Source: CAYRWR01 sp964537555 (GTDB lineage: Bacteria > Spirochaetota > Brevinematia > Brevinematales > CAYRWR01). From it: 54,522 nt of DNA. The position numbers and the translations under genes were made by a program. The notes under the pieces were generated by a model. That model had not been told where the DNA came from. It did no database searches and saw only the letters and a program-made list of their open reading frames with translations. The number at the start of each line of letters is the position of its first letter. The stretch's first letter is position 1. Below are positions 1 through 8,742 of the stretch, in pieces. Location: NCBI GenBank assembly GCA_964537555.1, contig CAZIAD010000021.1, positions 1 to 54,522 of the forward strand. The letters run 5' to 3'.

Positions 1-762
1 ATCAGCACTCATTTTCAGTTCATCTAGATCTACTGCATCATAAGGTCCATATTCTTTTTCGCAGATGTTAATATAATTTCTTTTATCTTTTTGATAAGAG
101 AAAAACATTGAATCACCTTCTAGAGAACATGTCATATTTTTACTCCAAAAATCAATTGGTCCTATTATAGAATCATTGACATTGAAATATGTCTTATTAT
201 TTTCAGTATAACAAACAGCGAATTTTTTTCCATTTGGACTTATTATCAATGTAGGTATTGCACTTTCTGTAGCCCAAGTATAATCGTTTAAATAATCGAG
301 AAAGATCTTGTATTTATAATTTTCATCATAAGGTCCATAATCTTTACCTTTAATTTTCACCCAAAAATACTTATCCTTTTTATACACAAAACCCCAATTT
401 GAACCCTCTAAACTCATAGATACTGAGGATATCGATTCATATGGACCATATTTTTTCCCTTGTACATGAATATAGTAAGATTTATTTAGTTGATACGACA
501 CAAACCAAGTATCTTTATTAGGTGATGAGTATACAGAAGGTTGTTCATCAAAAGGACCATACATTGCTCCATTTTCATAAAAATAGTATTGTCCACCATA
601 ATCGTAAACAATTAAATATCTGTTGGTGCCACTTATATAAAATGACTTAATTTCATTATATTTTATATTTAGGATATTTGTATAGTTCATAGAATATAAG
701 ATTTTCGAACATACTAGAAAAGAGAGCAGCAGGAACAACTTTTTAAAAATATTGATTTTCAC
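1..762 (-). CDS. Secreted protein with GPY repeats (partial, C-terminus outside window)
   Basis: The gene reads leftwards off the edge of the window; 254 codons are visible. The start is GTG, chosen because a GGAGGT ribosome site (768-773) lies 5 bases before it and the protein then opens with a signal peptide (residues 1-24, two lysine clusters then a hydrophobic core). The mature part has a recurring unit ending in a YGPYD/E-type motif at about residues 68-72, 105-109, 142-146, 200-204 and 238-242, so spacings are about 37, 37, 58 and 38. Each unit also has an S-x-[DEN]-G/K turn followed by an aromatic strand ending in Tyr. This regular strand-turn pattern suggests a beta-propeller-like or WG-like repeat domain. 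I do not recognise the family. The gene is clearly more AT-rich than the housekeeping genes further along. Confidence 0.8.
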   Translation of the reverse strand, partial: MKINIFKKLFLLLSFLVCSKILYSMNYTNILNIKYNEIKSFYISGTNRYLIVYDYGGQYYFYENGAMYGPFDEQPSVYSSPNKDTWFVSYQLNKSYYIHVQGKKYGPYESISSVSMSLEGSNWGFVYKKDKYFWVKIKGKDYGPYDENYKYKIFLDYLNDYTWATESAIPTLIISPNGKKFAVCYTENNKTYFNVNDSIIGPIDFWSKNMTCSLEGDSMFFSYQKDKRNYINICEKEYGPYDAVDLDELKMSAD

Positions 763-800
763 TTAGGACCTCCAAAATAATTTCCTATAACTACTATATG

Positions 801-855
801 GCGAAATACGCATTTCGCACATCACCCTGGTTCGTACCGCCCCAGAGGTACGAAC
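801..855. repeat. Two adjacent hairpins in the intergenic region
   Basis: Two perfect inverted repeats lie side by side just upstream of the GPY-repeat gene. The first has 7-bp arms (801-807 and 812-818, loop ACGC). The second has 9-bp arms (830-838 and 847-855, 8-base loop). Neither is followed by a T run, so they are not typical terminators. They could be REP-like sequences or leader structures of the gene at 1-762. Confidence 0.55.
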
Positions 856-898
856 TTCTCTTAACCATTATATTGAATTTAACAACTTTACTCAAGTA

Positions 899-993
899 AT
901 CTAACAATCCAGTGGGTTAATGATCATCTTCAAGCTCATGGTGGGGGATTACATATGTCAAAGACATATCGGAATCCATAAAAATTGTTAGGT
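899..993. repeat. 95-bp structured segment bounded by a 10-bp inverted repeat
   Basis: The outer arms ATCTAACAAT (899-908) and ATTGTTAGGT (984-993) are complementary with one G-T wobble. Inside is a perfect 7-bp hairpin (953-959 and 963-969, loop AAA) and short ggatt/aatcc arms (946-950 and 973-977). The ends fit the RYYYAAC and GTTRRRY core sites of integron attC recombination sites, and the size is in range, but the interior does not clearly show the L boxes, so I do not call it attC. Confidence 0.4.
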
Positions 994-1114
994 CGATAAA
1001 AATGTTTTTCAAATACGCACTTCGCTTAACCAACAGACCCTATCTTGCCAAGTCCGAGCCCTACTTACACGTCGAAGATGCCTGTCTCGGCACTCTTTTC
1101 TGCCGATAGAGAAA

Positions 1115-1150
1115 GATTCTTCGCTGCGTATGACTCCACTCAGAATGACG
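1115..1150. repeat. Dispersed-repeat-like sequence
   Basis: The segment resembles the short sequence type built on 'attcttcgct...ctcagaatgac' that I recall as scattered between genes in many unrelated bacteria. Only one copy is seen in the window. It has no coding potential that I can support. Confidence 0.3.
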
Positions 1151-1204
1151 ATGGAAAGGAAAACTTAAACACACAGAGCAGGTGCAAATAAACCAAGCTC
1201 CAAT

Positions 1205-1450
1205 TCGCCGCCGGAGGCTGCCGGATGAGTCAATAGTCTATAGTCGATAGTCAATAGCAGGCACAATCTTTTTTAAATCCGAGCCCTCATTCTCAAGCCG
1301 GCAAAAAACCTTCAACTAAATCAGACCTTACTTCACCGCCGGAGTCTGCCTGCTGCGCTCCGCATGGTGCACCCCACAATACGCTACCCAGGGCTGACCT
1401 ACCCAAGCCTGCACCCTTCCGTCAGGACATTCAGCCCGCCCGTCACCATG
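1205..1450 (-). repeat. Dispersed GC-rich repeat, copy A (inverted relative to 19.1-19.44 kb)
   Basis: This segment matches the reverse complement of the repeat at about 19.03-19.44 kb. Positions 1331-1385 are identical over 55 bases to the reverse complement of 19167-19221. Further similarity runs leftwards over one complete repeat unit, including the tract of overlapping 'tagtctatag' words at about 1230-1258, and into the head of a second unit at 1205-1222. On the right, similarity continues with an indel to about 1450. GC content is visibly higher than in the surrounding AT-rich spacer. Open frames across it on both strands are best explained as non-coding GC-rich repeat. Confidence 0.75.
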
Positions 1451-1521
1451 CATGCTACACTTCAGCAGACATTCCGCGGTGGGAGGCCCTATAGTACCAC
1501 CGGCCAAAAAGCTCCTTCTTT

Positions 1522-1553
1522 GCTTACTTTCTTGGAGCTGCAAGAAAGTAAGG
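1522..1553. repeat. 12-bp inverted repeat beside repeat copy A
   Basis: Arms CTTACTTTCTTG (1523-1534) and CAAGAAAGTAAG (1541-1552) are perfectly complementary around a GAGCTG loop. A comparable hairpin rich in ctttctt lies next to the other repeat copy (18903-18932). There is no downstream T run. From here to 1693 I see no gene and no other structure. Confidence 0.5.
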
Positions 1554-1693
1554 AGCTCCCCGGCTGGTGCCGGACCAGGCCCTTCATGGTAGGCTATGCC
1601 ACACCTCCAGCCCTCAGCTGCAGGGCAGGGGACAATTGCGGACACAGGCTAACGGCTTAATCCTGCCACTCAGGGTATTGCAACCTCACGTCC

Positions 1694-2149
1694 TTAAGCC
1701 CAGATCAATCCGACTTCATTGTCCATTGTCGAACAGGTATAGATTATATCATCAGGCGACTTTGAAAGCTTTCTGATCTTTTCTGTTTTTGCTTGAATAG
1801 CATCAACCATAGATAAGTAGAAATCATCACCCGAAATAGATTCCGGATTAATTTCGATAGATACGACATTTACAGCAGAAAAATCACCCAGGGAGAGATT
1901 TCTACCGGTATTTGCCTGCCATAGTAGGGCATTTTTTAGGTCTTTATTCGAAATTGATTCTGTGAAATACTTTGAACTAAATCTGTTTTGTGATTTGACA
2001 TTTATTTCTGAATTCTCCCGGGAATCAATGCACACGGTAATATATCCGGATTCATGATCATGGTAAAAACTGAAAGTGTAAATATCAAGATCTGATTTTT
2101 CAACCTTTTCCAGGGCAGTATCGATCATTTTTTCGAATATTTCTTGCAT
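1694..2149 (-). CDS. Hypothetical cytoplasmic protein, 151 aa
   Basis: A ribosome site AGGAG lies 6 bases before the ATG, so this is probably a real gene. The product is soluble and acidic with no signal peptide or membrane segment. A short N-terminal helix is followed by an alternating strand pattern (about residues 22-42) that includes 'YITVCIDSREN'. The overall look (a tyrosine/phenylalanine-rich strand, then a polar turn, then a long helix) is reminiscent of DUF4303-type proteins, but I cannot assign a family with confidence. The 3' end comes within about 250 bases of the GC-rich repeat. Its AT content resembles the first gene in the window more than the neighbouring pump gene. Confidence 0.6.
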   Translation of the reverse strand: MQEIFEKMIDTALEKVEKSDLDIYTFSFYHDHESGYITVCIDSRENSEINVKSQNRFSSKYFTESISNKDLKNALLWQANTGRNLSLGDFSAVNVVSIEINPESISGDDFYLSMVDAIQAKTEKIRKLSKSPDDIIYTCSTMDNEVGLIWA

Positions 2150-2210
2150 GATAAGCTCCTAATCCTGAAAATGAATCAGATTTCATATATAAGCATGGGA
2201 TGACTGCCCG

Positions 2211-5200
2211 CTACTTCTGCAGCTCCCAGTCCAGGCTGCTCAGCAGGGTATCGGTATTGGCCTTCCAGGACAGGTAAGCCCGCTCCAGCTCGATAGTCGC
2301 CAGGAGGTACTCCAGGCGGTAGTTCCTCAGTTTGATGATCTCATTAAAAAGCTCGGTGAGGCTGCTGCGGCCCTGCTGGTAGGTCCGGGTCTCCCGGCTT
2401 ACTACTACTTCCATGAGGCTGATCTTTTTCTCCAGGGAGGCAATGATCTCTTTCTGGTAACGCATATTCTCCCAGAATACTTTCATATCCATCTGGGAAT
2501 TAATGATGATATTAGTGAGAGACAGGGAGCTCTGCCGGGCATTCAGCTTGGCCTTTTCCCATTTTGCGGTGTCTTTGGAGTCGGGGAATACATAGGCAAA
2601 TTCTGCTCCGATATGGAAGCTGCCAGATACGAAGGGGTTATAGGATGTATCGGCCCAGGTCATACCGGCAGTGGCATCGAGCCGGGGCAGAAAGTTCTGC
2701 ATCGCGATATCTACGTTGAGCTGATTCTGTTCGGACAGTTTTCCGGCGACTTTTATAGTCCTGCTTTCCCGCACAAAGTTTTCCCAGGCTGTCATAAAGT
2801 CCACATTATTGGAGGAAAATGAGAGATCCGGAAAGGCCGGATCCATTTCCAGATTATTGGTGACTGACATGCTTTTGGCCAGGTTGACCGTGGCTATGCG
2901 CAGTTTATTATCCAGAGATTTGACCTGGTTTTCCTGCTCCAGGACCTGGATCTGGGCCCGGTTCAGGTCCGCTATATCGGCAATGCGGGAATTATATTTC
3001 TGTTGAACAATACCGCGGGTCTGACGGGTGAGCTGCAGGGATTGTTCAGCGATTCGCTTTTGTTCATACAGAGAATACCAGTTATAATAGAGCAGAAAGA
3101 GGCTTTGTATATACTGTTCATAGGCTTCCTGGATCTCAAAGAGGCTTATGTCCCGGATCAATCCGGCATTTTTAATGTTCAGTCTTTGCAGCAGGCCAAA
3201 GGCGTTAGCCAGGATGGGCTGGGATACATCCAGAGACAGAGAGCTGCTCACGGTAGAACTCATAGGCCCGGAGGGGGAGGCACTATAGCTCAGACTGAGC
3301 TCGGTGCCGGTAGTGGCAAACATCTTGGACAATCCCAGGCCTATACCGGTGTACAGCTTCTGATCCAGGGTCTTATAATAGATGTCAAACAGGGCGGATA
3401 CCATGAGATCCTGTTCCGGCATCTGCAGGGCATAATCATACTGTACTCTGAGCTGATCCATAGCCATCAGCTGAAACTGCAGGTTATTCTGCCGGGTACG
3501 GGCCAGGTACTGGCTAAGAGTGAGGGTGGGCGCATTGGTCTGTACTGTTTGAGCCTGGGCCCTATTGACAGATACCAGGCTCAGGGTGCCGATGAGCAGG
3601 ACTGATAGGGCAGATTTAAATACCTTAGTGTTCATAAAGTGGTTAAACTGCTTGATAGTAGTATAGATGGCTGGCACCAGGAACAGGGTGATAAGGGTGC
3701 CGAACAGCAGTCCCCAGGACAGAGCCAGCATCATCTCAGCCAGCATGGCATCATAACCAAATATCCCGTAAGCAGAGGGCATGAGGCCGGCCACTGTAGT
3801 GAGAGTGGTCAGTACTACCGCTCTGAGGCGGGTCTTGGAAATAGCGCTTACCTTATCCACAATATGTTCTCCGTTTTCATCTTTATGAAATTCCTTATCC
3901 AGTTTGGATATCATTACTATGGAGTCATTTACCACTACTCCTACCAGGCCCAGGGCACCGATAGCGGCAAAAAATCCGAACTCGACCATACCATGTGCCA
4001 TAAAGGCCAGAATAATACCCACCACCCCAAAGGGAATGATCATCATGATGATAAAGGGACGGGTCAGTGATTTGAACAGGAGGGCCAGGATCATATAGAT
4101 AAGAAGTAATACCATGATCACCGCGAATAGCAGCTCACCCATGGTCTCCCGGGAGTCCATCACTTCACCCTGGAAGTTAAAGGTCACACTGGGAAAGTGG
4201 GATTGAATGGCTGGAAACACGTTTTGTTCGAGATATTCAGCCGCTTCCAGGGGAGATATTTTAGCATCCGGCATGAGATCGCTGTACAGTCTCACGATAG
4301 ATTTTCCGTTCAGGCGATTGATGGTAGAGGGAGTATTAGTGAGGTCTACCACCACCAGCTGCTGTAAGGGTACCATATATCCCATGGAATTAGCCACCGG
4401 TACGGTGAGTACCTGCTTTATAGTCTGTAAGCGGTTGGTATTGATCAATACAATATAGTCGATCTCCTGGTCATCATCGATGTGGGTATAGAGTCTGGTC
4501 CCACCCGCGATGGTGCGGAAGGCTTCACTGACCTGAGAGGCTGAAATCCCCAGGCGGTTGATCTCATCCCGGTTGAGGTGGATGCGGTACTCTGAATTGA
4601 GCTGGACCTGTTCGATCTCGGGGTCTTTAAAGCGGCCGTCATTGGACATGATACTCAGGAGCTCATTGACAGCAGCATAACGTTCTGTATATTTACCCTG
4701 TACATTGATCTCCAGGGCAGTACCGCTGCTGAAGCCGAATCGCTGGGCTGTCACTACCGGCTTAAAAAATCCGGGCATATTAGTGATCACATCAGACCAT
4801 TCAGCCACCAGCTGGGAGGTGGATTTTTTACGTTTTTCTTTGTCCACCAGGTAGATATGCATCATAAAGCGATTTTCCGGACTACTGGTACCCCAGCGGC
4901 CCCGGGCAATATCTGTGATGATCTCCTGGACTTCATTGGTGAGGAAGGGTTTTAAATACTCCTCGATCTCCCGCACTTTTTTTTCGGTCTGTAATTTTGT
5001 ATACCCCTTCTGGGTCTCTCCCATCACAAAGACTTCTGTTGTCTCAGAACGGGGGAACATGACAAATTTCATATATTTTTTAAAGAGAAAACCTGAAAAA
5101 ATCAGCAGTCCCATAAAGATCAGTAATAATATCCATTTATGGGTGAGTACTTTATGCAACAGTTTTTCATAGGATGCTTCTACTTTGTAAAACCAGTGGG

Positions 5201-6860
5201 CATGAGTCTTTTTGGCTAGCGGTTTAGTGGTTTTTTTAGTATTTTTTCTATGGGCAAAGTATTTTTCAATCAGGGGTAAGGTACCCAGGGACATGATGAC
5301 TCGCCACTTTCGAGGTAGGTGAAGGCTCAGATGTGAGGGCAGTATGAGGATAGACTCCAGCAATGAAGCACCCAGTATCATAAAGATGATAGGAGGCATG
5401 GAGGCTACCATTTTACCCATACGCCCGCCAAACGACAATACCGGGATAAAAGCGAAACAGGTAGTGAGGATACTGCCGATAATGGGTACCAGAACATAAG
5501 CTGTACCGGTCACCGCCGCCTCGCTGTCATCCATGCCCTGTTCCTTCATACGGGTAATATTCTCACTCACCACTATAGCATCGTCTACCACCATCCCCAT
5601 GACTATGATGACTGCCGCCAGGGTAATATTGTTTATTGTAAATCCGGCCAGAGATGCTATGATCATGGTCAGGGTAAAGGAAAAGGGGATACCCATAGCT
5701 ACCCAGAACCCCGCTTTCCAGTTTAGGAAGATGAAAAGAGTGACCAGCACCAGCACAAAACCCAGAATACCGTTCTGGGCGATGAATGACAGGCGGTTAC
5801 GTATACCCAGGGACTCATCATCGGAGAGTATGACCTTTACGCTGGAGTTGGACAGGGTAGTGTCCTGAAAGTTTTTGACTACACGTTTGACTTCATCTAC
5901 CGAATCCAGGATGCCGTATGAGCCCGACTTTGTGACGGTCATACCCACTGCTTCCAATCCGTTTATCTTTTGGATGGAGACAGGGTGATTATACTCGGAA
6001 TAGACCCGGGCCAGGTCTTTTACCCGGATGATCTTGCCTTCAAAATTTCCTCTTACGATCACGTTTTCAATATCTTCTATGGAAATGAGGTCTGCATCCA
6101 GCGTGAGTTTGGTCTCTTTAGACTGGAAAAAGCCACCTCCCGGCTTTTTAGCTCCGGGGGTCTTTACCATCTTCTTTTGCAGCTCCATTCCGCCCAGGGG
6201 GATACGGATATTGTTGTTTCGAATGGCTGAGATGATCTGGTTGATAGAGATCTCATGCCTGGTCAGTAATTCAGGGTAAATGGATATCACATACTGGTAA
6301 TCCAGCATGCTGTTATAGTTTACATCACTGATCTGGGGTAATGATAACAGCCTGTCGGCCAGGGTACGGGCATGGTCCTGTACGATGTCCCTGGATTTTT
6401 CATCCAGGAGAGGCTGGTTTGTCATGGTGATATAGACATCGATAATGGCTTTCTGACTGGTCTTGAAATAACGGACCTGGGGGTCGTTCTGCATGTCACT
6501 GGGCAGGTCGGCTTTGGCTATGGCGGTACGGATCTCATTGAGTGTCTCATTAAAGTCATCTACATCATCCGAGATATCCATAAAAATACTGACATTTCCA
6601 TCGCCTACGGTAGTCCTGATCTCATCTATACCGTCTATGCCTTTGATCTCAGTCTCCAGAGGACGGGCTATAAAGTCTTCCATTTCCTGGGCCGATGCAC
6701 CCAGGTAGTTGGCAGTTACCCTCACAAAATTCATAGTAACATCAGGCAGTTCTTCTTTGCTGGTCTGATTCCAGTATATGATCCCGCCCGCAAAACAGGC
6801 GATCATGATGAGATTGGTGAGCAGGTGATTATTGGCAAAGTAGGCAATGATTTTCTTCAT
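2211..6860 (-). CDS. RND efflux transporter fused to a TolC-type outer-membrane protein
   Basis: A single uninterrupted frame of 1549 residues. Residues 1 to about 1070 are a complete HAE1/AcrB-like RND pump: N-terminal membrane helix, two large periplasmic loops, and the helix-4 motif 'GMVVDDAIVVSEN' with the proton-relay Asp pair near 425-426. The second half carries 'GVVVNDSIVMISK'. From Met1076 a textbook signal peptide follows (basic start, hydrophobic core, AQA before Gln1104), then about 445 residues of outer-membrane efflux protein with long amphipathic helices. No ribosome site precedes Met1076, so separate translation of the TolC part looks unlikely. The internal signal could act as a 13th membrane segment and be cut by signal peptidase to free the channel. 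The usual periplasmic adaptor gene is absent from the window. Substrate unknown. The start has a GGGGGA site upstream. Confidence 0.9.
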   Translation of the reverse strand: MKKIIAYFANNHLLTNLIMIACFAGGIIYWNQTSKEELPDVTMNFVRVTANYLGASAQEMEDFIARPLETEIKGIDGIDEIRTTVGDGNVSIFMDISDDVDDFNETLNEIRTAIAKADLPSDMQNDPQVRYFKTSQKAIIDVYITMTNQPLLDEKSRDIVQDHARTLADRLLSLPQISDVNYNSMLDYQYVISIYPELLTRHEISINQIISAIRNNNIRIPLGGMELQKKMVKTPGAKKPGGGFFQSKETKLTLDADLISIEDIENVIVRGNFEGKIIRVKDLARVYSEYNHPVSIQKINGLEAVGMTVTKSGSYGILDSVDEVKRVVKNFQDTTLSNSSVKVILSDDESLGIRNRLSFIAQNGILGFVLVLVTLFIFLNWKAGFWVAMGIPFSFTLTMIIASLAGFTINNITLAAVIIVMGMVVDDAIVVSENITRMKEQGMDDSEAAVTGTAYVLVPIIGSILTTCFAFIPVLSFGGRMGKMVASMPPIIFMILGASLLESILILPSHLSLHLPRKWRVIMSLGTLPLIEKYFAHRKNTKKTTKPLAKKTHAHWFYKVEASYEKLLHKVLTHKWILLLIFMGLLIFSGFLFKKYMKFVMFPRSETTEVFVMGETQKGYTKLQTEKKVREIEEYLKPFLTNEVQEIITDIARGRWGTSSPENRFMMHIYLVDKEKRKKSTSQLVAEWSDVITNMPGFFKPVVTAQRFGFSSGTALEINVQGKYTERYAAVNELLSIMSNDGRFKDPEIEQVQLNSEYRIHLNRDEINRLGISASQVSEAFRTIAGGTRLYTHIDDDQEIDYIVLINTNRLQTIKQVLTVPVANSMGYMVPLQQLVVVDLTNTPSTINRLNGKSIVRLYSDLMPDAKISPLEAAEYLEQNVFPAIQSHFPSVTFNFQGEVMDSRETMGELLFAVIMVLLLIYMILALLFKSLTRPFIIMMIIPFGVVGIILAFMAHGMVEFGFFAAIGALGLVGVVVNDSIVMISKLDKEFHKDENGEHIVDKVSAISKTRLRAVVLTTLTTVAGLMPSAYGIFGYDAMLAEMMLALSWGLLFGTLITLFLVPAIYTTIKQFNHFMNTKVFKSALSVLLIGTLSLVSVNRAQAQTVQTNAPTLTLSQYLARTRQNNLQFQLMAMDQLRVQYDYALQMPEQDLMVSALFDIYYKTLDQKLYTGIGLGLSKMFATTGTELSLSYSASPSGPMSSTVSSSLSLDVSQPILANAFGLLQRLNIKNAGLIRDISLFEIQEAYEQYIQSLFLLYYNWYSLYEQKRIAEQSLQLTRQTRGIVQQKYNSRIADIADLNRAQIQVLEQENQVKSLDNKLRIATVNLAKSMSVTNNLEMDPAFPDLSFSSNNVDFMTAWENFVRESRTIKVAGKLSEQNQLNVDIAMQNFLPRLDATAGMTWADTSYNPFVSGSFHIGAEFAYVFPDSKDTAKWEKAKLNARQSSLSLTNIIINSQMDMKVFWENMRYQKEIIASLEKKISLMEVVVSRETRTYQQGRSSLTELFNEIIKLRNYRLEYLLATIELERAYLSWKANTDTLLSSLDWELQK

Positions 6861-6960
6861 TTTATATCCCCCGGATTATGTACCTGTATAAGTACTAAAC
6901 ACTCGTTTTAGATGCGAATTTTGATAATATTATAATAACATTGGTATAAATACTCCAGAA

Positions 6961-6991
6961 AAGAAAAACGGAAGCATGACTGCTTCCGTTT
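6961..6991 (-). terminator. Rho-independent terminator of tRNA-Leu
   Basis: An 11-bp perfect stem (6966-6976 with 6981-6991, loop TGAC on the plus strand) is followed on the minus strand by TTTTTCTTTT. It starts 4 bases after the tRNA 3' end. Confidence 0.85.
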
Positions 6992-6994
6992 ATA

Positions 6995-7079
6995 TGCCCA
7001 GGACAAGACTCGAACTTGCACGGACTTAACGCCCACCAGCCCCTCAAGCTGGCGTGTCTACCGATTTCACCACCTGGGC
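6995..7079 (-). tRNA. tRNA-Leu (GAG)
   Basis: 85 bases that fold as a class II tRNA. The acceptor stem is GCCCAGG with CCTGGGC, the D-arm has the Leu-type sequence 'GGTAGACACGC', the anticodon stem is CCAGC/GCTGG around loop TTGAGGG (anticodon GAG), and there is a long variable arm and a T-arm with TTCGAGT. The 3' CCA is not encoded (the discriminator A is followed by TATA), so CCA must be added by an enzyme such as the one at 11623-13053. It lies downstream of rho on the same strand but has its own promoter and terminator. Confidence 0.95.
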
Positions 7080-7119
7080 GGGGTAGGTAATGAGCTCTAA
7101 AGCTTTCTTACGGTCAAAG

Positions 7120-7148
7120 ATTATAACCTGATAGTCTCAGATTGTCAA
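7120..7148 (-). promoter_or_regulatory. Consensus sigma-70 promoter for tRNA-Leu
   Basis: On the minus strand TTGACA (7148-7143), a 17-base spacer and TATAAT (7125-7120) match the consensus exactly. The predicted start lies about 35 bases before the tRNA. The promoter sits just after the rho stop codon. Confidence 0.8.
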
Positions 7149-7152
7149 AATC

Positions 7153-8655
7153 TTACTTGGTAAAGTACTGCATATTAGTCAGAAAATCCTCCAGGGACTC
7201 TGCTTTCTTCATAGCAGCGGATAGCTTCCTGATGATCTCTTCATTGGCCATGTCGGACAGTACCCGGCGCAGCATACGGATCTTTTCCAGGTCATCTTCA
7301 TTCATGAGCAGGTCTTCACGACGGGTGCCGGACATCTTGATGTCGATAGCCGGGAAGATACGTATATTGGACAGATTGCGGTCCAGGTGTATTTCCATGT
7401 TACCGGTACCTTTAAACTCTTCATAGATGACTTCATCCATCTTGGAGCCGGTATCGACCAGAGCAGTGGCCAGAATGGTCAGACTGCCTCCTTCCTCGAT
7501 GTTACGGGCAGCACCGAAGAATTTCTTGGGTTTATGCAGGGCATTACTGTCAATACCCCCTGAGAGTACCTTACCACTGGAGGGCTCGACCTGGTTAAAG
7601 GCACGGGCCAGACGGGTGATAGAGTCCAGCAGTATGACTACATCGTAGCCCATCTCCACCATACGGCGGGATTTTTCTATGACCATATTAGCTACGGCTA
7701 CATGCTTATGGGCCGGTTCATCAAAAGTAGAGGAAACCACTTCTGCATTTACATTGCGCTGCATATCGGTCACTTCTTCAGGGCGTTCGTCCACCAGGAA
7801 GATGATCAGTTTTATTTCAGGATGATTGGTAGTGATGGAATTGGCGATCTTTTGCAGGAGTACAGTCTTACCCGCTTTAGGAGGAGATACTATCAGTCCA
7901 CGCTGTCCCTTTCCGATGGGGGTAAAAAGGTCCATAAGACGCATGGCCACCTCTTCCCGCCCTCTGTCCAGCACTATACGCTCATCAGGGAAAAGTGGGG
8001 TGAGGTTGGAGAACAGAGTGCGTTTCTTAGCGATCTCCGGGGTAGTCTCATTGATCTTTTCTATTCTTAATATAGCGAAAAACTTTTCTTCTTCATTTTT
8101 CTTGGGGGGGCGGATCTGGCCCTCTATGGTATCCCCTGATCGGAGACGGAATAAGGAGATCTGAGAAGGGGAGACATAAATATCGTCTGATGAAGGCAGA
8201 TAATTATAGCGGGGAGAACGTAGAAATCCGAATCCCCCTTCTATGACCTGCATAACACCGCCACCCCAGATCACTCCATCGTTATCGGAATGTTTGCGCA
8301 GAATATTGTAGATCAGCTCCTGGGTGTGCATGGATTCAAAGTTCTCCAGGCCCATGTGCTCAGCCAGCAGAGTGAGCTCGGTTATGGAGAGCTGTTTTAA
8401 GACATTTATAAAGAGTTTTCCATCCTCACTGAATACCTGGGACAGGATCTTCTGAGGGTCATTGGAATGGACAAAATAATCAAATAAGCCTTCCGTAGTG
8501 CCTTCTACGAATTCACCGGATTTTTTTGACCCTTTTTTATGAGGTTTTCTGAGGGGTTTTTTAGGTTCGGGCTCGGTGGTGAGAGGTAATTCCATACTCT
8601 GGTCTTCAATGAGTTCTTCATTGACCTCGTTTTTTAATTTGATCTTTCTGGGCAT
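7153..8655 (-). CDS. rho: Transcription termination factor Rho
   Basis: Rho is the hexameric RNA-dependent ATPase that ends transcription of untranslated RNA. The 500-residue product has a highly charged extension (residues 1 to about 60), a Rho N-terminal helical part (about 80-125), the RNA-binding cold-shock-like fold with 'GFGFLRSPRYNYLPSSDDIY' (about 140-165), and the ATPase with Walker A 'PPKAGKT' near residue 260. Further on come 'LIIFLVDERPEEVTD' and the 'GGSLTILATALVDTGSKMD' segment that includes the R-loop region. It is longer than the roughly 420 residues of E. coli Rho because of the N-terminal extension. An AGAGGAG site precedes the ATG. Confidence 0.97.
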   Translation of the reverse strand: MPRKIKLKNEVNEELIEDQSMELPLTTEPEPKKPLRKPHKKGSKKSGEFVEGTTEGLFDYFVHSNDPQKILSQVFSEDGKLFINVLKQLSITELTLLAEHMGLENFESMHTQELIYNILRKHSDNDGVIWGGGVMQVIEGGFGFLRSPRYNYLPSSDDIYVSPSQISLFRLRSGDTIEGQIRPPKKNEEEKFFAILRIEKINETTPEIAKKRTLFSNLTPLFPDERIVLDRGREEVAMRLMDLFTPIGKGQRGLIVSPPKAGKTVLLQKIANSITTNHPEIKLIIFLVDERPEEVTDMQRNVNAEVVSSTFDEPAHKHVAVANMVIEKSRRMVEMGYDVVILLDSITRLARAFNQVEPSSGKVLSGGIDSNALHKPKKFFGAARNIEEGGSLTILATALVDTGSKMDEVIYEEFKGTGNMEIHLDRNLSNIRIFPAIDIKMSGTRREDLLMNEDDLEKIRMLRRVLSDMANEEIIRKLSAAMKKAESLEDFLTNMQYFTK

Positions 8656-8742
8656 TCTTTCTCCTCTTAATCACGGGTGATAAATCATACACTGGATTAC
8701 TGGTTTATTTTGGGGTGTTAAACTTAATTTCCTATTATTGGT

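Noticed and set aside
1328..1660. Open frames on both strands inside repeat copy A, and the related frame at 18979-19188 starting 'MVHPTIR'
   Set aside because: They lie in the GC-rich dispersed repeat, overlap on both strands, have no ribosome site, and diverge between copies as non-coding repeat would.
3633..3635. Met1076 of the pump as the start of a separate tolC gene
   Set aside because: There is no ribosome site in front of it and no stop codon between the parts, so a single fused product is the simpler reading; it remains a point to test.
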